NCBI RefSeq assembly: GCF_026627505.1
Contig: NZ_JAPNLK010000063.1
Location: 1 to 49,926 of the forward strand
DNA from: Streptomyces sp. H27-H5
GTDB taxonomy: Bacteria; Actinomycetota; Actinomycetes; Streptomycetales; Streptomycetaceae
Direction: 5' to 3'
Length of the DNA: 49,926 nucleotides
Made by a program: the position numbers and the translations under genes. Below, piece after piece: positions 41,599-49,926 of this stretch; the stretch's first letter is position 1, and every line of letters starts with the position of its first letter. The notes beneath the pieces were generated by a model. That model was not told the DNA's origin and made no database searches. It was given only the letters and a program-made list of their open reading frames with translations.

Positions 41599-44454
41599 TC
41601 AGCAGCGACCGGCCGGCCGGTCGCGGACGACGAGGTCCGTGGAGCCGGTGGTCGCGTCGATCCAGGCGACCTGGCGGCCGGCGCCCGCCGCCGGGTAGCT
41701 CTGTTCACCGCGGTTGCACGAGACGCGGTCCTGGCGGGACCCGTCGGTCGTCAGCTGCCACAGCTTGGGCAGCGACTCGTTGCGGTACTGGGTGTCGGGC
41801 GTCCGGGCCACGACCGTCAGCGCCTCCTCGGAGACGGTGAGGTCGGAGGCGATCAGCGCGCCGGGCTTGTGCTCGCTGCTGACCATGACGGTCCCGGTGC
41901 CGTCCAGCGCCGAGCGCAGGATCGTCATCTGCCCGCTGTCGCCCTCGTTGGTGTCGCTCAGCCAGAACACGTGGTTCCCGTTGACCCCGGTCTGGCCCAG
42001 GCTCACGGCCTCGTCGAGCTGCTCGGCCTGCGTGGTCTTGCCCGAGGCCAGGTCCAGGATCTCCACCCCGAGGCGGTAGGTGCCGTCCTGCGGGTAGAGC
42101 TTGGCGTAGGCGAGCTTGTCGCCCTTGACGGACGGCAGGGCGGTGATGATGTCCCAGTCCTGGCCGTCCACGAAGACGGGCGCCTTGTCGGCGGGGCGCT
42201 GGTAGCCGACGTGGCGGCCGCCGAAGATGTCGTACTCCTCGAAGACGACCACGCCCTTGTCGATGCGCAGGCCCGAGACGCCGGTGGTCGAGCTGTAGAG
42301 CTTCTTGACCGGGCCGCCCGCGATCGGTCGGGAGAGGATGTCGACGGAAGTGGTGCCGTAGGCCGTCCAGACGGCCGTCTTGCCGTCGGTCGCGGGCGCC
42401 GTGTGGAAGCGCCCGTCGTTGGGGCTGATCACCTTCGCCGCGCCCTTGCCGTCCATCCGGCCGGCGTAGACGGAGTAGGGCTCGGAGCCGTCGTCGTTGG
42501 ACTTCGAGACCGTCCACCACCCGCCGCCGGCGCCCACGCCGCTGTCGGTGGTGTTGAGCTTGCCGAACAGGGAGTCGCTGTCCACGCCCAGGGCCTGCTC
42601 CCAGCCGGGAACGACGCCGTGGGCGTTGAAGGCGCGCTTGACCGTGTTCTGTTGGCCGGCGGTGACGCCCATCGACTTCGCCGCGGCGAGTACCGCGTTG
42701 CGGGCCTCGGTGAAGCCGTCGACCGGAGTCATGTACTCGGTGAGGGCCTTGTAGACGATCTTGTCGGCGAGGGTGCCGCCGAGGTCCTCGCGCATGTCCC
42801 ACAGTGCGCCGGAGAAGATCGTCGAGTTCAGGTGCACGCCTCCGTTGTCGGTGGCGAAGGAAACACCCAGGAAGCTCTTCGACGTGGTGGCGCCGTCGTT
42901 GAGGTCACGCAGGGCGCAGTCGGCGGCCGCCTTCGTGCGGCACAGGTTCTCCCCGATCAGGCCCGCGGTGGGGTCGGTCATCGGGATCCCGTTGGCGGTG
43001 ACGTCGATCGCGTTGCCGAAGTAGTCCGCGAGGGCCTCGTTCAGGGCACCGGACTGACCGGCGTAGACGAGGTTCGCCGTGTGCTCGATGACGCCGTGGG
43101 TCATCTCGTGGCCGACCACGTCGGTGTCGGCGGAGAGCGGCTTGTACTCCTTGTCGCCGTTCCCGTACACCATCTTGGCGCCGTCCCAGAAGGCGTTGGC
43201 GTACGGCATGCCGTAGTACGTCACACCGACCAGCGAGTTGACGGTCATGCCGCTGCCGTCGAGGCTGTCGCGCCCGTGGGCGTTCTTGTAGTAGTCGTAG
43301 ACCTGTTCGGCGTTCCAGTGGGCGTCGACGGCCCCGGAGTCCGTCGCCGCGGCGTCGAACTCGGCGGTGGGCGAGGAGAACATCTTGAGGTTGCCGGGCC
43401 ACTTGCCGGAGACTTCGGAGACCGACCGGCCGCGGGCGTCCCAGGTGGCCAGCAGGTTCTTGGACGTGCCCCGCATGCGGACGGCATCGGCCATCACGAA
43501 GGATCCGGCGGTCTGGTCGTAGGCGATGGACAGCGGGGTCTTGCCGCCGTTCAGCCGGGTACCCGATCCCGCCTCGGGGAACAGTCCGGACGCGTCACCC
43601 GCCGGGCCGTCCGCGGCCGGGGCGTCCTTCGTGTCCTTGCCACTCACCGCGTCCGGCGCCGTCATCGTCTTCAGGGCGCTGTACTGGAGTGCCGGATAGC
43701 CCGACGTGGCATCGACGTACACCTCGCGCAGCACCGGCTCCCCGGTGCCGGGCGCGCTGCCGCGCACGGTGACGCGGTAGGCGAGGACACCGTCTCCCTT
43801 GGGAAGGATGACGAGCCCCTTGGCCTCACCGGCCAGCGGAGCCTGGGCGGCGTCGTGGCCGCCGGCCCGCGGAGCCTGGCTCTTGCCGAGCACGGCTCCG
43901 CCCAGCTGGTGGATGGTGGCGGACACCGCTCGTTGGACGGCGAGCTCTTGGCCGACCTGCGGGGTGACGCCGGCGGTGAGGCCGGTGAAGTAGTGCCCGG
44001 ACGTGCCGGTGACCACCCGCTTGCCGTCCTGCTTCTGCATCCGCACCACGTACTGGCCGCCGAGGACCTGCACGCCGTGGTGCTTCTGCTGCAGGCGGAC
44101 CGTCTCGTCCGCGCCGCTGTTCACCGTCGAGACGGGAGTCAGGTCACCGACCGCCTGCGGGATCTTGTAGCGGCTCTTCTTCGAGGCGAGGTGCTGACGC
44201 GCCGCGTCGGCGGGAGCCGCCTTGGCGTCCACGGGTTCACGTATGCCCTCGACCAGGACGGGGGTGTCGGTGTCCCGTCCCGAGAGGACGCCTGACCCTC
44301 CGTCAGTGGGGTCGGTGGCCTGCGCGGGTGACACCGTCAGTGTCAACGCGGCGGCCAGCAGAGCCGCGATTCCGGTGCCGGAACGGAGCGATACGCGCCA
44401 TCCTCTGTTCGCGACTGCGGCCGGTGCCGATGAACGTGTGCCGGGCTTGCGCAA
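41599..44454 (-). CDS. Secreted M4 (thermolysin-type) metalloprotease with C-terminal repeat domain
   Basis: A TTG start with GAGGAG five bases upstream gives 951 residues. A signal peptide (about 1-46, ending SPAQA) is followed by an FTP/PepSY propeptide (to about 260). In the M4 catalytic domain, HEMTH at 449-453 and Glu473 in ALNEALADYFG are the zinc ligands and catalytic acid, and the catalytic His lies in GGVHLNST near 540. From about residue 640 there are repeated beta-strand units (VVFEEYDIFGGRHVGYQ, LGVEILDLASGKTT and similar) that look like a TolB-type propeller and replace the usual P/PPC domain. It is divergent from a LuxR-type regulator and ends at a strong hairpin. Confidence 0.9.
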   Translation of the reverse strand: MRKPGTRSSAPAAVANRGWRVSLRSGTGIAALLAAALTLTVSPAQATDPTDGGSGVLSGRDTDTPVLVEGIREPVDAKAAPADAARQHLASKKSRYKIPQAVGDLTPVSTVNSGADETVRLQQKHHGVQVLGGQYVVRMQKQDGKRVVTGTSGHYFTGLTAGVTPQVGQELAVQRAVSATIHQLGGAVLGKSQAPRAGGHDAAQAPLAGEAKGLVILPKGDGVLAYRVTVRGSAPGTGEPVLREVYVDATSGYPALQYSALKTMTAPDAVSGKDTKDAPAADGPAGDASGLFPEAGSGTRLNGGKTPLSIAYDQTAGSFVMADAVRMRGTSKNLLATWDARGRSVSEVSGKWPGNLKMFSSPTAEFDAAATDSGAVDAHWNAEQVYDYYKNAHGRDSLDGSGMTVNSLVGVTYYGMPYANAFWDGAKMVYGNGDKEYKPLSADTDVVGHEMTHGVIEHTANLVYAGQSGALNEALADYFGNAIDVTANGIPMTDPTAGLIGENLCRTKAAADCALRDLNDGATTSKSFLGVSFATDNGGVHLNSTIFSGALWDMREDLGGTLADKIVYKALTEYMTPVDGFTEARNAVLAAAKSMGVTAGQQNTVKRAFNAHGVVPGWEQALGVDSDSLFGKLNTTDSGVGAGGGWWTVSKSNDDGSEPYSVYAGRMDGKGAAKVISPNDGRFHTAPATDGKTAVWTAYGTTSVDILSRPIAGGPVKKLYSSTTGVSGLRIDKGVVVFEEYDIFGGRHVGYQRPADKAPVFVDGQDWDIITALPSVKGDKLAYAKLYPQDGTYRLGVEILDLASGKTTQAEQLDEAVSLGQTGVNGNHVFWLSDTNEGDSGQMTILRSALDGTGTVMVSSEHKPGALIASDLTVSEEALTVVARTPDTQYRNESLPKLWQLTTDGSRQDRVSCNRGEQSYPAAGAGRQVAWIDATTGSTDLVVRDRPAGRC

Positions 44455-44602
44455 GACGTCTCCTCAACGGTGGGTGCTTGGATCAATGCGTTACGTCACG
44501 GTCATGCAAGCCCGCTCCACAGCCTTTGCACAGCCTTCGACGCCCCTCAGAAGTGGCCACGCACACTTGTGGGCAGTCTGTGAAGAGGTCAGAATCCCCG
44601 AC

Positions 44603-45619
44603 ATGATCCATACCGACCCGTACAACCCGGGCCTCGGATGGCCCGAGGAGGACGCCCACAAGGCGCTCCTCGTTGCCGGTGCCGGCGATGCCGCTCAGCT
44701 CGACGCCCTGACCGGCGTCGGCAAGCCGGGACCTGACAGGACGCCGGCCCGTCCGGCCGGACAGGTCGTCACCACACCGCTGCCGGGAGAATCCCCGGAG
44801 CCGGCCACCTCACCGGCCACCACCCTTCGGCTGCTGGTCCGACGCCGCCAGGCACTGCTTCGTCAGGAGTCCGCGGAACTGGAGCGCCTGTGCACCTACG
44901 CCGACGGACTGGCCGAGCGGCCATCCGCCGTCCTCGGAGCGGGGCGCTCGGGCACGCCCGAGATCCTGTCGGGCGCCGAGGACATCACGACGCGCGTGCG
45001 GCACATGCTCGCCGCCGCCCGGAGCGAGGTACTCATCCTCGACAGACCCCCGGGCATCAGAGGATTACCCGATCCGGCGCCGGACGGTGAGGCGCTCGGG
45101 CCCGCCATCGGGGACCTGCTCGACCGGGGCGTGATCGTACGGACCGTCCTGGACCGTGAGTGGATGAAGCATCCGGGCCGGCCACAGACCCTGGGCGCAC
45201 TGACCGAACGCGGCCTTCAGGCCAGGGTGGGCGCCCACCTCCCGACGAGGCTGATCGTCGTCGACCGCCACAGTTGCCTGCTGCCGCCGTCCGCTGCCGG
45301 CGACGGCGCGGAACCCGCGCTCGTACCGGGTGGAGCCCTGCTGCGCAGAGCCGTCCTGCCGCTCTTCGAAACCCTGTGGGACCGTGCCACACCGGTCGGC
45401 AACCCCGACAGCCATCTGACCACGTCCCAGCGGGAACTGCTGAGTCTGCTCGCCTCGGGCCTGAAGGACGAGGCCATTGCCCGCCGGTTGGGCATTCACG
45501 TGCACACCGCGCGCCGCCGCATCAGCGGCATGCTCGACGACCTCGACGCGGGCACCCGCTTCCAGGCGGGCGCCCAGGCCGTCATCCGCGGCTGGCTCGA
45601 CCGGGCCGCGGAGGCCTGA
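44603..45619 (+). CDS. LuxR-type regulator with N-terminal sensing region
   Basis: The ATG at 44603 gives 338 residues. The first 230 residues hold a helical segment (LRLLVRRRQALLRQESAELERL) and a TrmB/PLD-like part (DITTRVRHMLAAARSEVLIL to LPTRLIVVDRHSCLLPP). The last 60 residues are a LuxR HTH (LTTSQRELLSLLASGLKDEA and ARRLGIHVHTARRRISGML). Streptomyces regulators of this plan often sit beside secreted-protease genes. The divergent M4 gene starts 148 bases away, so it is the natural target. Confidence 0.8.
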   Translation: MIHTDPYNPGLGWPEEDAHKALLVAGAGDAAQLDALTGVGKPGPDRTPARPAGQVVTTPLPGESPEPATSPATTLRLLVRRRQALLRQESAELERLCTYADGLAERPSAVLGAGRSGTPEILSGAEDITTRVRHMLAAARSEVLILDRPPGIRGLPDPAPDGEALGPAIGDLLDRGVIVRTVLDREWMKHPGRPQTLGALTERGLQARVGAHLPTRLIVVDRHSCLLPPSAAGDGAEPALVPGGALLRRAVLPLFETLWDRATPVGNPDSHLTTSQRELLSLLASGLKDEAIARRLGIHVHTARRRISGMLDDLDAGTRFQAGAQAVIRGWLDRAAEA

Positions 45620-45717
45620 CTCTCGGCCGGCAGCTGCCCGGGTCGCCTCGCCCGTCGATTCCGGTCACGTTGTCGGGTACGGGGTGTCGGGTGGGGTGCT
45701 CATCGAAACGCCGCCCC

Positions 45718-47706
45718 TCAGCAGGGCGGGTACGGGATGTCGTGCGACCTGGCCGCGGTCACGATCGCCGCCTGGGGCCGGGACATCGGTGTGCCGTCGG
45801 AGAGCAGGGGCTCCACCGGGTCCACGATCTCCCCGAGTTCTGATCGCAGCGCGCCGGACGACGACAACACGGACACACGGTTGGTCGGCGCGGGAATGAG
45901 GGTGCCCGCCTGCCTCACGAACGCCACGAAGCTCTCGAAGTCGCGCTGGTGGGTGAACGGCTCTTCGAAGTCCGTCAGCGCCGGGTATCCGTCCGCTCCG
46001 ACGAGGGTGTAGGCCAGGGTGGCCAGCCGATAGCGCCTCGTGGGCTCAAGCGCCTTGCCGTCGATGTGGACATTGCGGGGATCGACGCGGTTCCCCACGC
46101 CGGCGCCGGAGTTGAAGCTGTAGCGCACGTTCTTCGACACGGCGAACGGCGCGTACTGTATGCCCCCGCCCTCCTTCGTCGTCCACTGTTGCTCCAAGGC
46201 GTCGTGGATCTGTTGGCCGGTGACCCAGACGCTGACGACCGGGTCGCCGTAGCCCACGCCGCGCCAGGCGCGAACGAACGGGATCGCCCCGTTCGTGGCA
46301 GGGTCGTGGACCAGGTCACCGGCGATCACTGTCTGCCCGACCCGGGGAGCGAGTGCCACCATGGCCAGCTGCGCCGGGATGTTCGGGTGGCAGTTGCCGT
46401 TGAAGTTCTTGTCCGTGGGCCGGCTGCCGGCCCACAATGCCCAGTCGGCGACCAGGTCGCCCATGGTGCTCTCCCCCGCGGCGTTCCGCGCCCGCAGGAA
46501 CGAGCCGCGCTGCCGGCCGATCGTCGAGTTGGCCCGGGTGGTCGCTTGTCCGTTCCAGTACGAGACGACCTGCCGCATCTCGGGGTCCGGGGCGATGCCG
46601 GTCCGCGTGTTGGGGTGGTTGGTCGACACGGTCAGCTCGCGAACCACCTTGCCGGTACGTGGATCCAGCTTCAGGTTGATCTCGTTGATGAGCTGGCCGT
46701 GACAGCCGGCCTCCACGAAGGGCCGGGGCACCCCGTTCGGGTCGGGCAGCATCATGTTGAAGCGGGTGTGCCAATGGCCGGTGACGATGACGTCGATGTC
46801 GGGCGAGGCCTGGAGGGCGAGCTCGTAGGCCGGGCCCGAGGGGTTGAGTCCCCCGTTGAAGTCGCCGCCCGCGACCGCGCCGTCGTGCATGCTGAGCACG
46901 ATGGCGTTGACACCGCGCTTCTTGAGGAGAGCGGCCAGCCGATTGACGGTCTGGAGCTCGTCGCGTGTCTTCACGGCGGGCAGGTAGGCCGTGCTGGAGG
47001 ACTCCGTGCCGATGGCTGTCAGGTGGATGAAACCGACCGGGATCTTCTCCCCCCTGGGACCGTCGACGTACCTGATGTTGTACGCGGGGAGGACGTCGGC
47101 CCCGTCTCCCCGCCATTGCACGTTGCCGCTGTAGAAGGGGAAGTCCGCGCCGGGGAACCGCCGGCCGGCCGAGTCGATGAACGACGTGTCCTGACCCACC
47201 ACCGGGAAGGGGACGCCCTCCTCCATGTGCCGCGTGATCATGGCCGGTGACTTGTCGAACTCGTGGTTGCCGGCGGTGGAGAAGTCGAGCTTCAATAGGT
47301 TGAAGGCTTCGATCGTGGGCTCGTCCGCGAAGACGGCCGCATCGAACTCCCACCCGGAGAAGTTGTCGCCGGGACTGAAGAAGAGGGAGTTCGCCTTCCC
47401 GTCCCTGATCCGCTTCAGGTGGGCCGCCATGTAGGCGACCCCGCCGACCGTGTAGGTCTGGCCGCCGTTGCCATGGATGGTGGAGTCGCCGCCGGGTGCT
47501 GCGGCCAGATATCCGTGCAGGTCGGTGATGTTCAGCAACTGGACGTCCACGTGGCCGTCGGCGTCGCGGACGTCCCGGGCGTGGTCCGACGCGTATGCGG
47601 GAACGCCGGTTGCCACGGTGGCGCCGACGGCGCCCATGGCAGTGAGGAAGGAACGCCGACCGGCCCCGACGTCGTTCCACGACTTGACTGTCTTCGGCAG
47701 ACTCAT
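45718..47706 (-). CDS. Tat-exported 5'-nucleotidase / metallophosphatase
   Basis: The ATG at 47706 gives 662 residues. The leader GRRSFLTAMGAVGATVATGVPAYA has a twin-arginine motif, so folded export is expected. Metallophosphatase motifs: NITDLHGY (59-66), SPGDNFSGWEFD, AGNHEFDKS and GHWHTRF. The C-terminal half (from about 380) is the 5_nucleotid_C substrate domain, with FNSGAGVGNRVDP and LAYTLVGADGYPAL. The family hydrolyses nucleoside monophosphates or UDP-sugars outside the cell. It is divergent from the beta-lactamase gene. Confidence 0.9.
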   Translation of the reverse strand: MSLPKTVKSWNDVGAGRRSFLTAMGAVGATVATGVPAYASDHARDVRDADGHVDVQLLNITDLHGYLAAAPGGDSTIHGNGGQTYTVGGVAYMAAHLKRIRDGKANSLFFSPGDNFSGWEFDAAVFADEPTIEAFNLLKLDFSTAGNHEFDKSPAMITRHMEEGVPFPVVGQDTSFIDSAGRRFPGADFPFYSGNVQWRGDGADVLPAYNIRYVDGPRGEKIPVGFIHLTAIGTESSSTAYLPAVKTRDELQTVNRLAALLKKRGVNAIVLSMHDGAVAGGDFNGGLNPSGPAYELALQASPDIDVIVTGHWHTRFNMMLPDPNGVPRPFVEAGCHGQLINEINLKLDPRTGKVVRELTVSTNHPNTRTGIAPDPEMRQVVSYWNGQATTRANSTIGRQRGSFLRARNAAGESTMGDLVADWALWAGSRPTDKNFNGNCHPNIPAQLAMVALAPRVGQTVIAGDLVHDPATNGAIPFVRAWRGVGYGDPVVSVWVTGQQIHDALEQQWTTKEGGGIQYAPFAVSKNVRYSFNSGAGVGNRVDPRNVHIDGKALEPTRRYRLATLAYTLVGADGYPALTDFEEPFTHQRDFESFVAFVRQAGTLIPAPTNRVSVLSSSGALRSELGEIVDPVEPLLSDGTPMSRPQAAIVTAARSHDIPYPPC

Positions 47707-47942
47707 GCCCTGACTATCGCGCGGCGATTCCTCGCGGACGAGGCCGTTCGCCCGTTCCCCACAGGTCTTCATCCGCAGGGCGCCAGGCTGCAACTTCCGA
47801 TGCCCCTGGAGGTCGTTCACCTTACGGCGCCGGCCTTCGTCGAAGTCGTAGCCTTGCGGGAGAGCGGGTCCCGGCCGAGCGGGGTCTCGCACCAGGGACG
47901 CGGCGGGCACCCGAGCGTCATGGGCTTCCCGGAGGTTCGAGG

Positions 47943-48869
47943 ATGAAGTACGCACGTGTTCGACACGCCGCCCTGGCCGGGCTCGTCCTCCTCTCCATGG
48001 CGGCTTGCGGCCAGGGCAGTACCCGGACTTCGCCGACTTCACCGACTCCGCCCGCCGCGACGACGCGGCCGGTTCCGGCCGGGAAGGCGTCCGCGGCGGA
48101 CTTCAAGCGGTTGGAACGCACGTACGCCGCACGACTCGGGGTCTACGCGGTGAACACCGGCACCGGGCGGGAAGTGGCCTACAACGACAGCGAGCGGTTC
48201 GCCTACGCCTCCACGTTCAAGGCGTTCGCCGCCGCCGCGGTCCTGCGGAAGCACTCCCCGCACGACATGGACGAGGTGATCAAGTACTCCAGGGATGACC
48301 TGATCGACCACTCACCCGTGACCGGGAAGCACGTCGAAGCCGGGATGACTTTGCGTCAGCTGTGCGACGCCGCCGTCCGCCACAGCGACAACACCGCGGC
48401 CAACCTGCTGTTCGATGCCCTCGGAGGTCCGCAGGGCCTGGCAGCCGCTCTCCGAGCGGTGGGCGACACCACGACCCGGGTGGAGCGCCGCGAGCCGGCA
48501 CTCAACCAATGGTCCCCCGGCGCCACACCCGACACCACCACCCCCCGAGCCTGGGCCGAGGACCTACGGGCCTTCGCCCTCGGAGACACGCTCGGAAAGG
48601 ACGAACGCGCACAGTTCGTGAAGTGGTTGCAGACCAACACCACCGGCGACGAGCTCATCAGGGCCGGTGTCCCGAAAAGCTGGGTGGTCGGGGACAAGAC
48701 GGGTGGCGGCGGCGTCCACGCGGTCCGCAACGACATCGCCGTGGTCTGGCCCCCCGACTCCGCTCCCCTCGTCATGGCCATCATGTCGAATCGCGGTGCG
48801 GAGGACGCCGACCACGACAACAAGCTGATCGCGGAAGCGGCGTCCCTGGTCACCAAGGCGCTGACGTAG
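47943..48869 (+). CDS. Class A beta-lactamase, lipoprotein form
   Basis: A 308-residue protein with a lipoprotein signal (LVLLSMAAC, Cys22), a Thr/Pro-rich linker and a class A domain. STFK (90-93) holds the active-site Ser, SDN (148-150) the second motif, Glu184 in EPALN the general base of the omega loop, and KTG (252-254) the third motif. All catalytic elements are intact, so it should be active on penicillins. No adjacent BlaI/BlaR-type regulator or AmpR is present. The start has GAGG upstream. Confidence 0.9.
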   Translation: MKYARVRHAALAGLVLLSMAACGQGSTRTSPTSPTPPAATTRPVPAGKASAADFKRLERTYAARLGVYAVNTGTGREVAYNDSERFAYASTFKAFAAAAVLRKHSPHDMDEVIKYSRDDLIDHSPVTGKHVEAGMTLRQLCDAAVRHSDNTAANLLFDALGGPQGLAAALRAVGDTTTRVERREPALNQWSPGATPDTTTPRAWAEDLRAFALGDTLGKDERAQFVKWLQTNTTGDELIRAGVPKSWVVGDKTGGGGVHAVRNDIAVVWPPDSAPLVMAIMSNRGAEDADHDNKLIAEAASLVTKALT

Positions 48870-48872
48870 AGC

Positions 48873-48895
48873 ACGAGCCCTGCCTAGGGCGTCGT
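48873..48895. terminator. Short bidirectional hairpin
   Basis: GCCCT (48877-48881) pairs with AGGGC (48886-48890) around a four-base loop. The stem is extended by ACGA/TCGT with one bulged base. It lies between the convergent beta-lactamase and LuxR genes and overlaps the LuxR stop. Confidence 0.5.
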
Positions 48896-49800
48896 CACTT
48901 TCGCGGTGTCGGCGGCCGGGGGGTGGGGGTGGTCCAGGGCCGCGGGCAGTTCCGACCTGCGGCGTATGCCGAGTTTTCGGTAGGTGCTCGTCAGGTGGGT
49001 CTCCACGGTGCGGCGGGCGAGGTGCAGCAGGTCGGCGATCTCGGTGTTCGTCCGGCCGGCGGCGGCCAGGTCCGCGATGCGGCGCTCGCTGGCGGTCAGG
49101 GCCCCCGAGCCGGTTCGCGACGCGGTCGGGACGCGGGCGCCGCCCTCGCGGAGGGCCTGCTCGGCGAGGGCGAGGAGGCGTAGGCCGCCCTTGCGTTCGG
49201 CCAGGTCCGCGGCTTCGCGGAGCCGGTCGCGGGCGCGTCCGCGTTCGCCTGCGGCGTGGAGTTGACGGCCTTGGGCGAGGAGGGCCTCGACGAGTTCCAT
49301 GCCGGCGTCGGCGGGCGCGTCCCTGAGGGTCTCGACCGCTTCCTCGGCGAGGTGCAGTCCTCGGCGGCCTCCGGTGGCGGCGCCGAGGACGCGCAGCGCG
49401 CGGCCCACGGTGCGGGGGGTGTTCCAGACGCGGGCCAGCCGGAGTTCCTCGGTGGCCAGGGCCAGGGCCTCCTGGCTGCCGCCGAGTGCGAGGCGGCACT
49501 GGGCGACCGCCGTCCGCCAGGGGGTGACGACCGGGCTGTACACCTCGCGGGCGCTCTGGCGGCGGCCGCACTCCAGGAAGTCGTGGAGGGCGCCCGCCGG
49601 GTCGCCGGCGGCGAGGCGCTGTACTCCCCGCGCGTAGAGGAAGCGGTTCAGCTCCCATGATTCGGGGGCACGGCTGAGGTCGAAGGCGTCGGCGAGCCGT
49701 CGGGCTTCGTCCGAGCGGCCGGTGTGGACGAGTGCCATCAGTACGTGGGCGTCCCGGTTGGAGGGTCCGCTGTGGGCGTGGGCGGCGACGGCCGCGCCGC
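48884..49800 (-). pseudogene. LuxR (LAL-type) regulator, C-terminal part only
   Basis: The minus-strand frame contains tetratricopeptide-like helices (HTGRSDEARRLADAFDLSRA, RLAAGDPAGALHDFLECGRR) and ends with a LuxR HTH (LTASERRIADLAAAGRTNTE and LLHLARRTVETHLTSTYRKL). Large LAL regulators carry an ATPase domain before such repeats. Here the reading stays plausible to about 49800 and then turns into sequence that codes well on the other strand. The N-terminal two thirds of the gene are therefore missing, not merely outside the window. The start codon at 49738 may only be internal. Confidence 0.6.
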
Positions 49801-49926
49801 GTCGTGTGGCTCCAGAGCGGCCGGTTCTACGCGGACAGTCGCGGTTTCGCCGGCGCCACCTCGTACGCCGGCGGGCAGGTCACCTTCCACCACGAGGTGG
49901 GCGTCCCCGGGCACGACGTGGGAACC
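49801..49926 (+). CDS. Partial gene entering from a deletion junction (HRI1-like?)
   Basis: From 49801 the plus strand reads VVWLQSGRFYADSRGFAG and ATSYAGGQVTFHHEVGVPG to the window end without a stop. The WLQSG...YAD...FAG...HHEV pattern resembles a family of actinobacterial proteins with a lipocalin-like fold (HRI1-related), but only 42 residues are visible. The sequence upstream of 49801 belongs to the LuxR gene on the other strand, so the 5' end of this gene is missing. Confidence 0.4.

Noticed and set aside
41449..44295. A 948-codon open frame on the plus strand
   Set aside because: It lies antisense to the M4 protease, whose domains and motifs are complete. Long antisense frames are expected in high-GC DNA.
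45949..47250. A long plus-strand frame
   Set aside because: Antisense to the Tat-exported nucleotidase, with no recognisable domain.

Overview
The sequence is about 70 percent G+C. It carries gene families typical of Streptomyces: a DUF6233 protein, a SCO0607-type lipoprotein, MAB_1171c/DUF6545 membrane proteins, LuxR regulators with large N-termini, an M4 protease with a C-terminal repeat domain and a class A beta-lactamase lipoprotein. GTG and TTG starts are frequent. I read it as accessory DNA from a Streptomyces chromosome, possibly an arm region. Stretches of intact genes alternate with scars: nested insertion sequence fragments, single-base frameshifts and unrelated gene ends fused together. 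All family assignments come from reading the translations; no database search was run.

1-5.7 kb: a pile-up of IS remnants (IS110-like tail, IS630 C-terminus, frameshifted IS1634 transposase, truncated IS3 with a likely -1 frameshift site), then a NYN-domain protein, a DUF6233 protein, a helix-turn-helix gene fused to a broken FAD monooxygenase, and an intact PIG-L deacetylase. 6.0-10.4 kb: a broken membrane protein, a two-component system collapsed by deletion (kinase membrane part joined to a cut response regulator), and a coupled flavohemoglobin / FMN-binding pair. 10.4-12.4 kb: mostly degenerate DNA with an IS5 remnant between two inverted diverged copies of one small gene.

12.4-22.8 kb is the most unusual part. 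An ImmA/IrrE-type metallopeptidase and a frameshifted MAB_1171c membrane protein form a decayed copy of a module. After a strong terminator comes an apparently intact copy: palindromic operator, XRE regulator, ImmA/IrrE peptidase, two tandem MAB_1171c membrane proteins, an FAD oxidoreductase, an Old Yellow Enzyme-type reductase and an FAD monooxygenase, all on one strand. My hypothesis is a regulator-plus-protease switch controlling membrane proteins and redox enzymes that make or modify a small molecule.

22.9-41.4 kb: an HTH/serine-hydrolase deletion fusion, several hypothetical genes, and three regulator/enzyme pairs with well-preserved operators. These are MarR with an extradiol dioxygenase (four 16-bp sites), MerR with a YhgE/Pip-type membrane protein (three overlapping palindromes), and TetR with an alpha/beta hydrolase (two 20-bp sites). 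An orphan ATP synthase b-like subunit, YCII, DinB-like, SnoaL-like, DUF6518, lipoprotein and VOC genes fill the rest. 41.5-49.9 kb: a secreted M4 protease divergent from a LuxR regulator, a Tat-exported 5'-nucleotidase divergent from a beta-lactamase, and a truncated LuxR gene meeting a partial gene on the other strand at the window edge.
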